64,000 nt of DNA from Molanna angustata. Its lineage: Eukaryota; Arthropoda; Insecta; Trichoptera; Molannidae. Position numbers and translations under genes: made by a program. The stretch spans positions 3,508,036 to 3,572,035 of the forward strand of contig OY754987.1 in assembly GCA_963576475.1 (NCBI GenBank), given 5' to 3'. Numbering within the stretch: the stretch's first letter is position 1; every line of letters starts with the position of its first letter. The notes beneath the pieces were generated by a model. The model was given only the letters and a program-made list of their open reading frames with translations. It was not told the DNA's origin and did not search any database. Below are positions 22,300-33,436 of this stretch, one piece after another.

Positions 22300-22625
22300 T
22301 AAAACGGCCAGCGCCGTAAAAAAAGATTAGACAGAAATGAGGATATCAGACGATAATGTATGATTGAAAGAGATATCGTAAATAAAATGAAAATAAATTC
22401 CCTAAAGTGGTTTGGCCACATAGAATAAGTGAATCCCGTCCGACAGAAAATATAGGGTGATAAAAGAGGGAAAGGAAAAGTTGACACGATCACATCCATG
22501 GAATTTTTAATGATGGAGACGTTAGTAGTGAGTTACAGAAGATCTCGAGCGTGCATGGACATGAATGAAGAGAGAAATGTATGTCAAGAGAGAGGAGTCT
22601 AGCTATCGATTCTCTCTGCCTATCA
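22300..22625 (+). pseudogene. Highly decayed LINE C-terminal fragment
   Basis: Sequence such as GAAAGAGATATCGTAAATAA, AATGAAAATAAATTCCCTAA and GTGGTTTGGCCACATAGAAT parallels the ...MKKDIINRMKVNTLRWFGHM region of the better copy at 23.4-23.8 kb. It ends near CTCTCTGCCTATC. Many stops are present. Confidence 0.55.
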
Positions 22626-22642
22626 CAAATATGTAAATGGAT

Positions 22643-23402
22643 ATTTTTCTTCTTCTTCTTCTTCTTCTTATTTTAGGTTGACACCTGTTTTTTTTTCAGG
22701 AACTTTGCCCATCCCTCAAGGCCTCTTGTGACGCCGAGCTCCAGCTATCTCTCCATCTCTTGGGTGGTCTACCTCGTGGTCGATTGCCAAAGTTTATTTG
22801 TTGGGAGATAATTTTGGGCAATCTGTTGTCTCCCATTCTCACCACATGGTCCCGCCAGAATCGTCTACGGCTCCTGCACCATCTGACAATATCCCTAACG
22901 TCACAGATCTGTCTTATATCGGTGTTCCGCATCCGATCCAAAAGGGTGAAACCCGCGATGGAGCGTAGGGTTCTCATCTCTGTCGTCCGGAGCAGGCTCT
23001 TTGTTCTAACGGTGTCCGCTCTGGCCTCAATCGCATAAGTCATAATGGGTCGCACACATGTTTTATAAATTCGGGTTTTACTCTCTGTTAGCATGTGTTT
23101 GTTTTTCCAGACAGTATCTCTCAAACAGCCAGCAACGACCGCTGCCTTGTCTGTTTGCGATTTGACTTCCTCATATAAGTCACTGCTGCTGGAAATGTCG
23201 ACTCCCAAGTATTTGAATTTTGTGACCTGTTCGATTGGTTCGCTGTCTACGAGTAGATTGCATATCAGAGATTGTCTCGATATAGTTAGACACTTTGTTT
23301 TTGATATGGACAATATCATATTGTATCTCCTGGCTGCTGTATGGAATCTGTTTAGTAGCTGTTGCAGGTCATCCTCCGTTTCAGCAACGAGCGATATTTT
23401 TA
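22643..23402 (-). pseudogene. LINE RT palm end and C-terminus, minus strand
   Basis: From 23402 downward the minus strand reads ISLVAETEDDLQQLLNRFH (just after the catalytic YADD position), ISKTKCLTISRQSLICN, TKFKYLGVDISSSSDLYEEV, YKTCVRPIMTYAIEARADT, MRTLRSIAGFTLLDRMRNTD and NRPRGRPPKRWRDSWSSASQ. A long uninterrupted part is 23319-22696 (207 aa). The tail near 22647-22676 is CTTCTTCTT on the plus strand, i.e. GAAGAAGAA. It is cut just downstream of the RT active site. Confidence 0.75.
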
Positions 23403-23411
23403 TTAGTAATA

Positions 23412-23832
23412 AATGCTGTTGAAATGAGATCGCTAAGAAGAATCTGCAATAGAACGATGTATGACAGGGTAAGAAATGAGAACATAAGGAAAGAATGTAA
23501 GATGAAGAAAGATATCATTAATAGAATGAAAGTGAACACACTGAGATGGTTTGGCCACATGGGTAGAATGAATGAGGAACGCCTGACGAAGAAAATATAC
23601 AATGCGGATAGGATTGGATTGAGAGGCCGGGGCCGCCCAAGAAAGGGATGGCACGACCATGTGAACAATATTATGAAAGAAGGAAATGTTAGAAGCGTGT
23701 TCAATAGACGAACATGTATGAGACGATGCATGAATGTTGACGAGGCGATGAATGTGTGCCAGGATAGAAAGATATGGCGTTCGGTTCTCTCTGCCTACCC
23801 CGTAAGGGACATGGCGTGATGGTATGTATGTA
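23412..23832 (+). pseudogene. RTE-like LINE C-terminus, plus strand
   Basis: The frame reads NAVEMRSLRRICNRTMYDRV, RNENIRKECKMKKDIINRMK, VNTLRWFGHMGRMNEERLTK, GLRGRGRPRKGWHDHVNNIM and ends SAYPVRDMA-stop, then ATGGTATGTATGTATG. It lacks RT and endonuclease. It begins where the minus-strand LINE ends, forming a head-to-head junction. Sister copies lie at 35.9-36.5 and 58.3-58.7 kb. Confidence 0.75.
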
Positions 23833-24283
23833 TGATATTTTTATTGACAAGCATTTTAACATCTCAATAAAGACGAAGTTGGGATATTATAGAAGAACCA
23901 GGAACTCAAGGCACCCACAGGGCTTACAAACTGTCATCGGCTGGTTTACGTGATCACTTTATGCGTTTGCGCATTTTTGAGTTCCCTTATCAATGTAATT
24001 TTTGAAAGTTCTATATATTTGAATAATGCGTAACAATTCACCTGAAAATTAATTATACTAGCGCCATCTATGAAGTAACGAAGAAACCTTTTTTGTAACG
24101 CCATCTACCAGCCGATGACAGGTAGTAAGCCCTGTAAGTGCGTTGAGTTCCTGGTTCTTCTATAAAACACCAACTTCGTCTCTACTGAGATGTTAAAAAG
24201 TTTGTCAATAAAAATATCATTTGACTCTCGAAAGTGAAAAAATCCAATGTTTGCGTATATGCAATTAAAAAAATATTCGATAT
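23833..24283. mobile_element. MITE family A, copy with spacer
   Basis: The left arm runs from GATATTTTTATTGACAAGC to TTTATGCGTTTGCG; the right arm from CCAGCCGATGACAGGTAGTA to TTGCGTATATGCAATTAAA. The spacer contains GCGCCATCTATGAAGTAACG and related words seen in the long copy at 52.6-53.4 kb. It abuts the LINE end on its left. Non-coding. Confidence 0.8.
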
Positions 24284-24759
24284 GTAAATGAAGTTATGGT
24301 ATGGTGTATTTTTCCTATAAAATAATTTGTTTTCTAATTAAAGTTCATTATCACAGATTACTTTTAAAGAAAACACCTTGAATTAATTTATATCACTTAG
24401 TACTATGTATTGTTTCACAGTAGGCAAAGTAAAATAAACTGGAAAAGTCCCATTATATAATCAACTAAAAACTTCAGAAAAAGATTTCAGAAGTGTAAAT
24501 TTCTCAAATTTTTTGGGATAAAAATGTACAAGTACAAAACTTTTCGGCTTAAATTATCCTTTGAAAAAATATCGATTACACTTTAAACTGATAATTTTAT
24601 TTTAAACGATTCAAATCAAAAAGTTTTCTTTCAAAACCTTTCCCCTTTTCTTACTTTTTCAATGTGCTTGCTTATCTACAAAACCTTTATTTTTAAACTT
24701 GAATTCCATGAAATTTTTAAAACAAATGTATAAATCTTTTTTGTTTGTAATTCTATTTA

Positions 24760-25584
24760 AAGTCTGATTTTTTTAAGAGTGCCAAAGCTCATAGGGTGGC
24801 CATGGTGTAAAAGAAAAAAATATAATGGGATTTTTTTTATCATTTCATGATATAAAACGGTTGTAACTTTCACATGCATATATCTTCAAAACCTTCAAAT
24901 CTTTTCATACCTATTCTTACTCCCGGTACCATGCGGCTTTAATGGGTCTATATTATTAGGTATTTTCTGCAAATGTTAATGGGCATCTCCTGGGAAAGTA
25001 ATATTTAAACAAAATATTTATTTGATACTTTTTATTAGGAAAATAAAAGAATACATTATGAAGTAATTAATCCTTATAATAATAAACAGTTACATATTAT
25101 TTTACAAAATAATAAATTATATTATACAAAATATTTACATAATAGTTCATTGAGGCAAACACACATACATAAATAATATATCTATGTAACTAATACAAAT
25201 AAATAATGGACACTTATTCTATACTAAGACGGTGATAACACATGTTTATAATAATAATTATATATCGATATTAAACAAAAAATAAAATACATAAGTTAGA
25301 AATAAAAAATTAAATTCTTAATTTAGAACACATGGTCACCATAAAAAATCAAACGTGCGCTCACTTCGAGAGATAGATACGTACTGTCGGGCACAGATAA
25401 TATAGAAGTATACTACTTCTGTCGGGTAGTCGGGTTTGTTGATGTTTGTTGTTAAGGACACCAAATGGTGTAAACCAATCAGCAACCACGAGTCTACTAA
25501 TACATTTACGTAAATATGCGTTAATACTATGCATTTTTTTTGTTTATGTATAGAATTGGCACTTTAAAAAAAATCAGACTTTAC
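24760..25584. mobile_element. Inverted-repeat element, AAAGTCTGATTTTTT ends
   Basis: The left end AAAGTCTGATTTTTTTAAGA plus GTGCCAA and the right end TTGGCACTTTAAAAAAAATC plus AGACTTT are inverted complements with one or two mismatches over about 28 bp. The 820-bp interior is AT-rich, with inverted subterminal words (CATGGTGTAAAAG/ CCAAATGGTGTAAACC). No transposase seen; target duplication not clear. Confidence 0.6.
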
Positions 25585-25595
25585 CTATATTTACA

Positions 25596-26265
25596 AGTTG
25601 CATGTAATACATGAGATCCAACTGTCGATGACGATTGTATGTCAAGTTGATGAATACCTACCAAACTTTAAACCCTTAGATCCATATTATTGAATATTTT
25701 AAGATATTTTGTTTTCTATACAAAACATGACATGTTCGTAGGTATGTAAGTAAAGATAGGATTGTATGGAGGTCATTCATTTTTTCCTACCCAGAATATG
25801 ATAACAGCATTTTGGTATGTACGTACCTATGTTTGGAGATTAAGTATCAAAATATTGAATCTCCGTAGATATTGTGTAGTGCCTTAAAAAATTGTATGAA
25901 ACGATGTCGTCACTAAATTATTTTTTGTTTAAAAATTGTTAAGTAAATTTTGAGATGTACTACCACAATGTTCATATTTTTTTATAGAAATATAGGCAGT
26001 TAAACACATAAATTTATAAAAAAAAAAAATTTCTGAATAAAAAATATTTGAGAAACTCGAACATTTTTAAAAAAACAAATTTGATATTTTCTATTTTTCT
26101 ATATTTGTACACATTTTAAGCGTTCTAGCTTTTATGATCTTTGACATATTATGTATATGAAAAAATAATGTGAAAATTCAAAAGTTGATAACCCCTGTTA
26201 GAAACAAAAATTAAAAATCCTGAGCATAAAATTTGAAAAACTACCTCTATTACTATTATTGGGGT
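25596..26265 (+). repeat. Interspersed family D copy
   Basis: It begins AAGTTGCATGTAATACATGA and GATCCAACTGTCGATGACG, then TTGTATGGAGGTCATTCAT, TTTGGAGATTAAGTATCAA and AAAAGTTGATAACCCCTG. It contains the left terminus and most of the body; the right terminus is missing. Confidence 0.7.
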
Positions 26266-26269
26266 TGTA

Positions 26270-26790
26270 AAGAAATTAGCAAAAAAAATTAACCAGGCGG
26301 CTTTTTGTGAATAATTATGAAATTTTCATCATTTTTATAATTATTCAAAATACGTCTAATTCAGGAACTTTTTAAGAAGGTTCCGGCCAAAATAGGTACG
26401 TTCCTATTCCATTTAGTCCAATTTGATATTTTATAACGCTGAAATAAAACCGTAAATCTAAAATCTACAATTTTACTATGTTCCTATTTTAGTTACAATA
26501 GTTACTGGTATTGTTACAAACACGCTTTAACGATACGATTTTAGCGTCTTGATTGGAAACGATTTCTTCATTTTATTTATTTTTATCATCACAAAAAATG
26601 CAAATAAAATTAACAAACTAACACAGCAATGTAGGAAATTTCAAAAGAGAATATCAAGCGAATTATTATTTATTTTAAAAGAGAAGGAAAAAGGAAAAAT
26701 AAGGAATATTCAGCCATTTTGTCAATTCGTTTATTTTTTTTTATATATTTTTTAATTACGTCTGTGGTTATTCATTAATTTATTTAGTAC
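26270..26790. other. AT-rich DNA upstream of the LTR element, part of family I
   Basis: The final portion (TCTGTGGTTATTCATTAATT and TATTTAGTAC) plus the sequence after the LTR element (ATACGTATTTTATTAAACAT, TTTCAATTCACTAA) corresponds to an uninterrupted relative at 50.04-50.15 kb. The LTR element therefore inserted into a pre-existing repeat. No gene is recognised. Confidence 0.5.
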
Positions 26791-26794
26791 ATGT
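26791..26794. repeat. Target-site duplication ATGT, left
   Basis: ATGT directly precedes the 5' LTR and is repeated directly after the 3' LTR (35549-35552). Four bases is a usual duplication length for Gypsy-type integrases. Confidence 0.8.
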
Positions 26795-28152
26795 TGTCAT
26801 GTTATAGAAAATTATGTATAGGGAAAAATTAATAATTGGGAATTTATAGTTTTTTTTGTGCGAACACACTAAATTGATTTTTGTCAGGTGGCAATATTTT
26901 TTATGATTAGCAAAGCTTATGTCAAATTCTTTCTTTTTGCATACACCTATCGAAGCGGTACGGCCAGTGTAGGAAAATGGCGGCCGACGTCAATTTGAAT
27001 TTCTGAATTTGGGGTAAGTTTGTTTTATGTGTTCGTATGTCAAGATAGTTTGGCGAGAGATCATTTTTCAAACCAATAATCCTGTTTTCTTTTCTATAAT
27101 CTAGATGCTGATATAAATGTCAGTCATCCCAAATTCAATCCTACCCTGATATTGCGCACCCATTCTGACGAAAATAATTTTTATTTAATTCTACAAATGG
27201 ATTATTCGAATGTTATTCCATTTAGTTTTCCATTGGAAATATATTTTATTTGGATATTATTTTGCAATTACCATGCTTGCATATACACGACGATGAAATG
27301 TACGACATTTAATTCTGCCTAACCTAAAATTTTATAACTGACGACAAAGGAGTCACATATGGGAAATTGTCGGAGACAATTTCTTCATTTGGATTTTTAC
27401 TTGGACACAAACAAATTTCTTCACTTGGATTTTATTGTAACATGGAGGGATCAAGATACAAATAGTCACGAGAATTTTAAAATCTAAATACATCTTCTAC
27501 AACCGGATTCATTTGAAGATATTGGTCATCGAGGGGATCTCCTTATTCATGCTGCGAGTCGATATTGTTTTATAATGTTTACTCCATAGCTGTAAGATGA
27601 GTTATACCTTTATGATTTTATTGTCTGAATATATGAATGTGAATCCATTATGTTTGAACCTAATATAGATTGAAATCATGATTTTGAGTATGATATGAAA
27701 GAGATTTTGTTTGGTTTGATTTTGATGTAAATTCATGTTATATATTAGTTTCAATCTTTAACATTATTTTTATAACAAATATTTAAAAGTTTCACTTTTA
27801 TATTCAATTTTCATTTTCCTCTTATAGGAAATAGTTGGTACTATACAAACAAAGTTTGATATTTTAGAGTCATGTATTATAATTTATTTCTACAATAAAA
27901 ATGTAAATATCTCAAAGTGCGTTATCTCTCTGTCTTCCTAATGCAGTACATCATTATCTCTCATATTCAGTTGATATTTTTATTTAATTTAATATAATTG
28001 TTTGAATTATTTTGTCTTCATATAAGTTCACGATTAAAAACATGACCCTGAGAGTAAAATTTTCATGAGTCTCATTGCCTCTATCGCTGACTGTTGGTGG
28101 AAGGAAGTGTTGAAGCATATCAAAATCTGTTCCATTATCACACACCTTCTCA
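26795..28152 (+). repeat. 5' LTR (1358 bp)
   Basis: Direct repeat of 34191-35548, with TG...CA ends and identical length. It contains a poly(A) signal AATAAA at 27894-27899, a GC-rich block AAAATGGCGGC/GACGTCAA (26974-26993) and a potential intron 27014-27104 (GTAAGT to CTAG). A nine-codon ORF (MAADVNLNF) starts at 26977. Confidence 0.93.
26974..26993 (+). promoter_or_regulatory. GC-rich YY1/Pho-like and CRE-like block in LTR
   Basis: AAAATGGCGGC (26974-26984) contains the GCCAT core (complement) used by YY1/Pho-type factors, and GACGTCAA (26986-26993) resembles a CRE half-site. It is an island of GC in an AT-rich LTR, so it may be a promoter or Inr-downstream element. The function is inferred from motif only. 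Confidence 0.3.
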
Positions 28153-28153
28153 T

Positions 28154-28171
28154 TGGCGCCCAACGTGGGGC
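28154..28171 (+). promoter_or_regulatory. Primer binding site, tRNA-Lys(CTT)
   Basis: TGGCGCCCAACGTGGGGC is exactly complementary to the 3' end of insect tRNA-Lys(CTT), including CCA (the tRNA ends GCCCCACGTTGGGCGCCA). One base (T, 28153) separates it from the LTR end. This sets the strand as plus and the first-strand priming point. Confidence 0.9.
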
Positions 28172-30170
28172 CCCTTCTCATTAAAGTCACATCGAGGAGC
28201 TTAATTTTTAAAAATTCTTTGGCGTGGACTATTAGGCGTTCATGGATCGTGAATTTATGTGAGGACTGGCGCCCAGATTTTAAATTTTATACCTTTATTT
28301 TGTTGTGCTGTGTTTGGAGGGGAGAGATTAATAGGTAGAATCTATAGAAAGTTTACGTTAGGTAGGAACTCCTATATTCCATATAAATCCCACCTTTTAA
28401 CCTTCCTTAAAACTGACAAGGACACTAAGATGATCAACATGGCTTGGAGGATGACCAGGAAAGATCTGATGCTCAGTTATGTACAACATCAATACAATTT
28501 GGCTTTGAGCATATCTCACATCGTCAAAAGTTAAGTGATTGTTTTGTGTTTTTTCTATCATTTTATAACTGATCGTTGAAAGAATCTGAATTTTATTATG
28601 TCTCTTTTTATTCCAGCATACAGAAGCATTTATTTGAAGATTTTTTTTTATATTTGACAAATTTTCAATGTCAAAAGAAATTTCATTACCTACATAATTT
28701 GAATTTTTTTATATATGCAGAATGTTGTACAGAATGTATTGTTTCAGTAAAAAATTATTAATTACCTAGTGACAAGAATTATTGTTGAGTGTATTTTTTT
28801 TTTTGAGGGAAATTATAATTATTGTATTATTGTAATTGCATTCTGTGGGGAGACAGATCTTTTCTAACTTTGGAAGTGAACAGTCATATTTACAAATTCA
28901 ATTTTGATTATTTTTTTTGAAAAGAAAGTTCTTGTTTAAAGAGTTGATTATTAATTGGAAGAATAACTTAGTGATTTTTTTAGAGAGAATATTTCAACAT
29001 AATCATTTTAATGTTTTCTTTTCTTCTTAAATATAAACAATTTAGTTTTGGTGTTTTATCAAGATTTATTTTTTTAACTTCATTATAGTGTGGAAAGGAA
29101 TTGTTAAATAATTTTCAATTAGTATTCTTGGGGATTTATTTGTTAAAGGGGGAAGTGTGAAAATTTTCATCGTTGTTTAACAGGTGTGATTAATTCTTTT
29201 TACAATTTTCAGATTTTGGATTTTGTTTTATTCGAGATTCACTTCTGGAAGCTTTTACATTAATACCATAATATTCAGATGATTTTAAAGGGAAAATCTC
29301 ACATTTAATACAAATAAGTGGAGGTAAAAAGGTATTATTTATTATATTGAATTTTTCACTACTACAGTTTTTTTTTATATATGTTTTGAGTTTATAATGC
29401 GTTTTTCCAGTTATTTCTTAGGAAGATTAATATTCCATATTGAGGTGTGATTTTGTTTATCATTAAATATAGTGTTTTATTGTTAAAAAGAGGTCATTAT
29501 TTGTTATTTTAAAGGGAATCAATAATTATTTGTTCAATGAATTTTATAGAAACGAATTAACGCCACCTGTGAATAAACGGTCATACTTTTATGTGATTCA
29601 GTTATCTATTCAATATTTTCTGTATTTCGAATATCACGAGCGATTAATTGTTATATATTATAGAAATCTTCTTACCGACATAAATACGAGTTGTCATTCT
29701 GACATTGTAAATATAATGCGTTAATAATAAACGTTAAATATGGTTTAATAGGATGAATATTATCAAATTACTGTTATTCAGAATCGTTTTAAGGTCAGTC
29801 TTATGTTATTTATGGTTTTTGAATGTTTAATACAACATACTATAAAGTTAATCGTAATTTTCATATACTTGTTTGACGCAGAAATCATCTTGTCAAATTC
29901 AAAATAAAGTTTTGGTTTCATCTTTGAGATATCATAATATCTAAAGAATATTGAACAATAGTTGGGTAATCGTTGACTTTTATATTCATTTATATTCTTT
30001 TCGAGTAGTCCATTTATGTAAACCATAAATTATTATTCCGAAATCAGTTTTTTTTTATAAGAACCGAAGTGTCAAAAGTTCAACATTTTTTTTATTATTT
30101 GTGAAGTATTTTATTGTTTGATTATCAGTTTTAATCTAGTTCAATTTTTTTATTTTTAAAACGAATAATT
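28172..30170 (+). other. Untranslated leader of the LTR element, 2 kb
   Basis: No ORF of convincing composition is present between the primer site and the ATG at 30171. The first 170 bp are less AT-rich than the rest and could hold packaging or dimerisation signals. Long non-coding leaders are common in LARDs. Confidence 0.5.
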
Positions 30171-31454
30171 ATGGATCTAATTCCAAAATATGCTTTTAAA
30201 TCAATCGAGGAATTAAAAATACAATTAAAAATGCGTGGTTTACCATCAGCAAACACATGGAGGGATTTGAGATTACAGGCAGAAGCATGTAATGGGGCAA
30301 TTAGACAAATAATAGAAGAATTGAAAAAATCAGAGGTTGACGATGATTCAATTAGAAGCTTGAAAAAATTCTATGGTATACCATATGTTGATATTGATGT
30401 TGATAATAAGGATAAAGAAATTTTAGTGGATGATTCCCCACCTCAGTTGTCTAATGGTAACGATGATATAGACTTATCAATAATTACGAATGATGAAAAT
30501 TTGAAACTAACGGATAATACTTCCATAATTTTGTCAAATACGGAGTCCGAAACTACACAGTGTGTACGTGAGGTGGAAATGAATGAATTTAGTGATTCGA
30601 ATTTGCTCAATGATAATAATAACTCAGATATCCATGATCCTTTAGTCGATCCTGTAAATATTGAGCAGACGTATTCGATCTCTGATAGCGAAGTTAATTA
30701 CACAATGAATGAATCAGTGGACTTAATTAAGAAAAATGACACTCCTTATTTATATTGTTCGTATCTTTATTCACCTCAGGCCAACGTTGTTGAAGTTCAA
30801 CATAGAAAATCCATTACGGCACTTACCACATTGGTTCATGATAATCAACGAGATGAGTATAACCATGTTGTCCCTATTCGCTCAGCGATGAATTCTTTAA
30901 TTAAGATGTCAACGGGATACATCCCATATTTTACGTTGTCTAAAAAAGAATACATAATAAAAATGGAATACCATAATAAATATAATCCTGTTTGCTCCTC
31001 GTTTAATGAAGTTACGGTTACGTCCACAAACATTTATATGAATCATGTTTCTTATTTTAAAGATGCTTTCATGAAAGTTCAAAATAATGCATTCGAGTCA
31101 TATTTAAATGATACTAATGATTGTGAAAAGGCTGGAATTGAGGAAGAATATAATATAGGGGATTATTTTTATGAAAATAATTTTCCTCTATCAAAGAATA
31201 TGAATTGTTTTTCCAATAAAGGGTCTCTGAGTTATTTAAAAAATAAAATAATAAATAGAAGTTCATTTCTGGTTTATATTTTTTCTAATTTGGATAAGAA
31301 TAGAGTATTAAATTCCATAGTAAAGACATTGTTATGCAGGGTTAACGATTGGATGTTAATTGTTAATCGTTTTGTTGTTTTTCGTTATGATATAATTAAG
31401 TATTTATTTTTTCAGAATTTCACTTTGAGGTGGATGGACTGTCTCAATTTCTAA
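30171..31454 (+). CDS. Unrecognised 427-aa protein of the LTR element
   Basis: I do not recognise the product. Residues about 10-55 (FKSIEELKIQLKMRGLPSAN) resemble the helix-turn-helix of a SAP DNA-binding motif (LK..LK.RGLP), though the lysine/leucine pattern after it is weak. Residues about 75-185 are acidic and Asp/Asn/Ser-rich, looking disordered. The C-terminal third has aromatic residues and cysteines. No CCHC knuckle, protease, RT or integrase motif exists. The last 30 residues may be intron read-through, since TTTATTTTTTCAG occurs at 31403-31415. It could be a divergent Gag, a captured host gene or a regulator; the ATG in AATAATTATGG is the first in frame. Confidence 0.6.
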   Translation: MDLIPKYAFKSIEELKIQLKMRGLPSANTWRDLRLQAEACNGAIRQIIEELKKSEVDDDSIRSLKKFYGIPYVDIDVDNKDKEILVDDSPPQLSNGNDDIDLSIITNDENLKLTDNTSIILSNTESETTQCVREVEMNEFSDSNLLNDNNNSDIHDPLVDPVNIEQTYSISDSEVNYTMNESVDLIKKNDTPYLYCSYLYSPQANVVEVQHRKSITALTTLVHDNQRDEYNHVVPIRSAMNSLIKMSTGYIPYFTLSKKEYIIKMEYHNKYNPVCSSFNEVTVTSTNIYMNHVSYFKDAFMKVQNNAFESYLNDTNDCEKAGIEEEYNIGDYFYENNFPLSKNMNCFSNKGSLSYLKNKIINRSSFLVYIFSNLDKNRVLNSIVKTLLCRVNDWMLIVNRFVVFRYDIIKYLFFQNFTLRWMDCLNF

Positions 31455-32188
31455 TGTTATTTTATTTGAGTAAGGTATTGATGAATCATTAATAATGGAT
31501 TCATTTAATTTTTTATTCTTGTTTACTTATTTATATTGATTAAGGAGTTTTTTTTGTTATTAACATTCAGTATAGTAATGGGAGAAATGCATAATGAACA
31601 CAAACAAAGTTAACGTTGATTATTTATTTTAGATTCAAACCATTTTAAGCATAATATTTTGCATTTCAATATCATCCAACTAGTATTTAGTGATAATTGT
31701 TTCACTTTATTCAAATTTAAAGATTTAATTAAAAGTAAATAGTTTTTTATTTAGAGATTTTTAGAATCTTTTATTATGATGAATGGTGATTGTCAGAGTG
31801 GGGGTGAAATATTTATTGTAGATAGATTTGTTTTAAACATTTTATTTTTTTTATTTTTGAATGTTTATTTTGATGTGATGTATTAGTATTGGTATCGACA
31901 TAACATACAAGATTATTTTAGGTACAAATCTTATTTTTTTTATAATGTAGACTGGGGATTTAAAATTTACAAATGAATATTTTACATTTTATTATGATTT
32001 TTTTTACTGTCATCAGTTAGTTGTATTACTTCACAATTTATAGTTGATCAATTTTTATTTGTGAATGCTGTTAGGTATCTGTCGTCAGAATTACTTTGTT
32101 TCTTAGATAATGATGTAAATTCGCACATTACATCGTTATTGTTAGTTATATGGTGTTATGGTTGTGCGACCATAATATAATATAATCT

Positions 32189-32745
32189 GAATACAAAACA
32201 ATTTAAAAATCTGGTAATGGAGATTGAATAGCAGAAACAGATTGTGAATTTGTTTTAAATTTCTGTGGTATTGTATATTTTTTGTATAAATCAGTTTTTA
32301 AGAATTTGATTCTGATATATATTAAATTTTAATATTGAATTTGAAATTTTATTGTGGAGTATTACAACATTGTACAGCGCTTGAATACAAAACAATTTAA
32401 AAATCTGGTAATGGAGATCAAATAGTAGAAACAAATTGTGAATTTGTTTTAAATTTCTGTGGTATTGTATATTTTTTGTATAAATCAGTTTTTAAGAATT
32501 TGATTCTGATATATATTAAATTTTAATATTGAATTTGAAATTTTATTGTGGAGTATTACAACATTGTACAGCGCTTGAATACAAAACAATTTAAAAGTCT
32601 GGTAATGGAGATCAAATAGTAGAAACAAATCTTGAATTTGGTTTAAATTTCTGTGGTATTGTATATTTTTTTTTTGTATAAATCAGTTTTAAGAATTTGA
32701 TTCTGATAGATTAAATTTTAATATTGAATTTGAGATTTTATTGTG
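32189..32745 (+). repeat. Three tandem 194-bp repeats in 3' region of LTR element
   Basis: Copies begin at 32189, 32383 and 32577 with GAATACAAAACAATTTAAAA. Copies 1 and 2 are nearly identical; copy 3 has small indels. They lie between the ORF and the 3' LTR and have no ORF. Confidence 0.9.
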
Positions 32746-33304
32746 ATGGGTTACATCGTTTTGTGGGTAAAAGAAATACAAATTTCTTTAATCATGGAGT
32801 GATAGACATCAAATCACAGGAAACATGAGAAGGGTTTAAAATTAATTTTTAAAAATGGATAATTTTAATATTAATTTGTAGTAATCTGTGTGAAAACATA
32901 AAATATGTAGGTTCCAGAATTTATTTGTTCAAATAGTTTTAATTAAGAAGGGATCTTGTATGTGATGTCACTGCTAATTAATGATTTATTTATTTATTTT
33001 CTTTTATATACAAGATATGAAGGTGTGGTTGTTTGGTCTTGAACTGAATTTCATTCTATGGAATCTCATAGATGTGATAATTGACATTTTGTCATAATTT
33101 ATTAAATGTTTTAAAATTTATTTTGAAGATTTGGGGTTTTTAATTTTTTATAATTGATGTTAGGAATAGTATTAAATAATGTTTAACCAGTTTTTGTGTT
33201 AAATGTTATATTTTTTTTTTAGGAATTATATAATATTTATATTAAGACTTTCCATCCCATATGATAGCTCCTGCATTTTTCCGGCTTATAATTGGATTTT
33301 GCAT

Positions 33305-33436
33305 TTTGTATCTCGCTTGAGGGTATCCGATGAGCCAAGAAATCTTTGTATTTCGCTTGAGGACATCTGATTTCCCAAGAGATCATTTTTTTTTATATCT
33401 CGCTTGAAAGTACTTTGCGACTTGAGAGATTATTCT
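33305..33436 (+). repeat. Three related CTCGCTTGA stem-loop-like motifs
   Basis: TATCTCGCTTGAGG (33309), TATTTCGCTTGAGG (33349) and TATCTCGCTTGAAAG (33395) recur at about 42-46 bp spacing, each followed about 20 nt later by AAGAAATC, AAGAGATC or GAGAGATT. In the second, ATTTC/TTG can pair with CAA/GAGAT. The change of stem bases in partner positions suggests RNA structure, but no folding was run. Confidence 0.45.

Noticed and set aside
28259..28534. 91-aa and other short ORFs just after the primer site of the LTR element as a possible gag start
   Set aside because: No capsid or zinc-knuckle pattern, and several overlapping short frames of similar length as expected by chance in AT-rich DNA.
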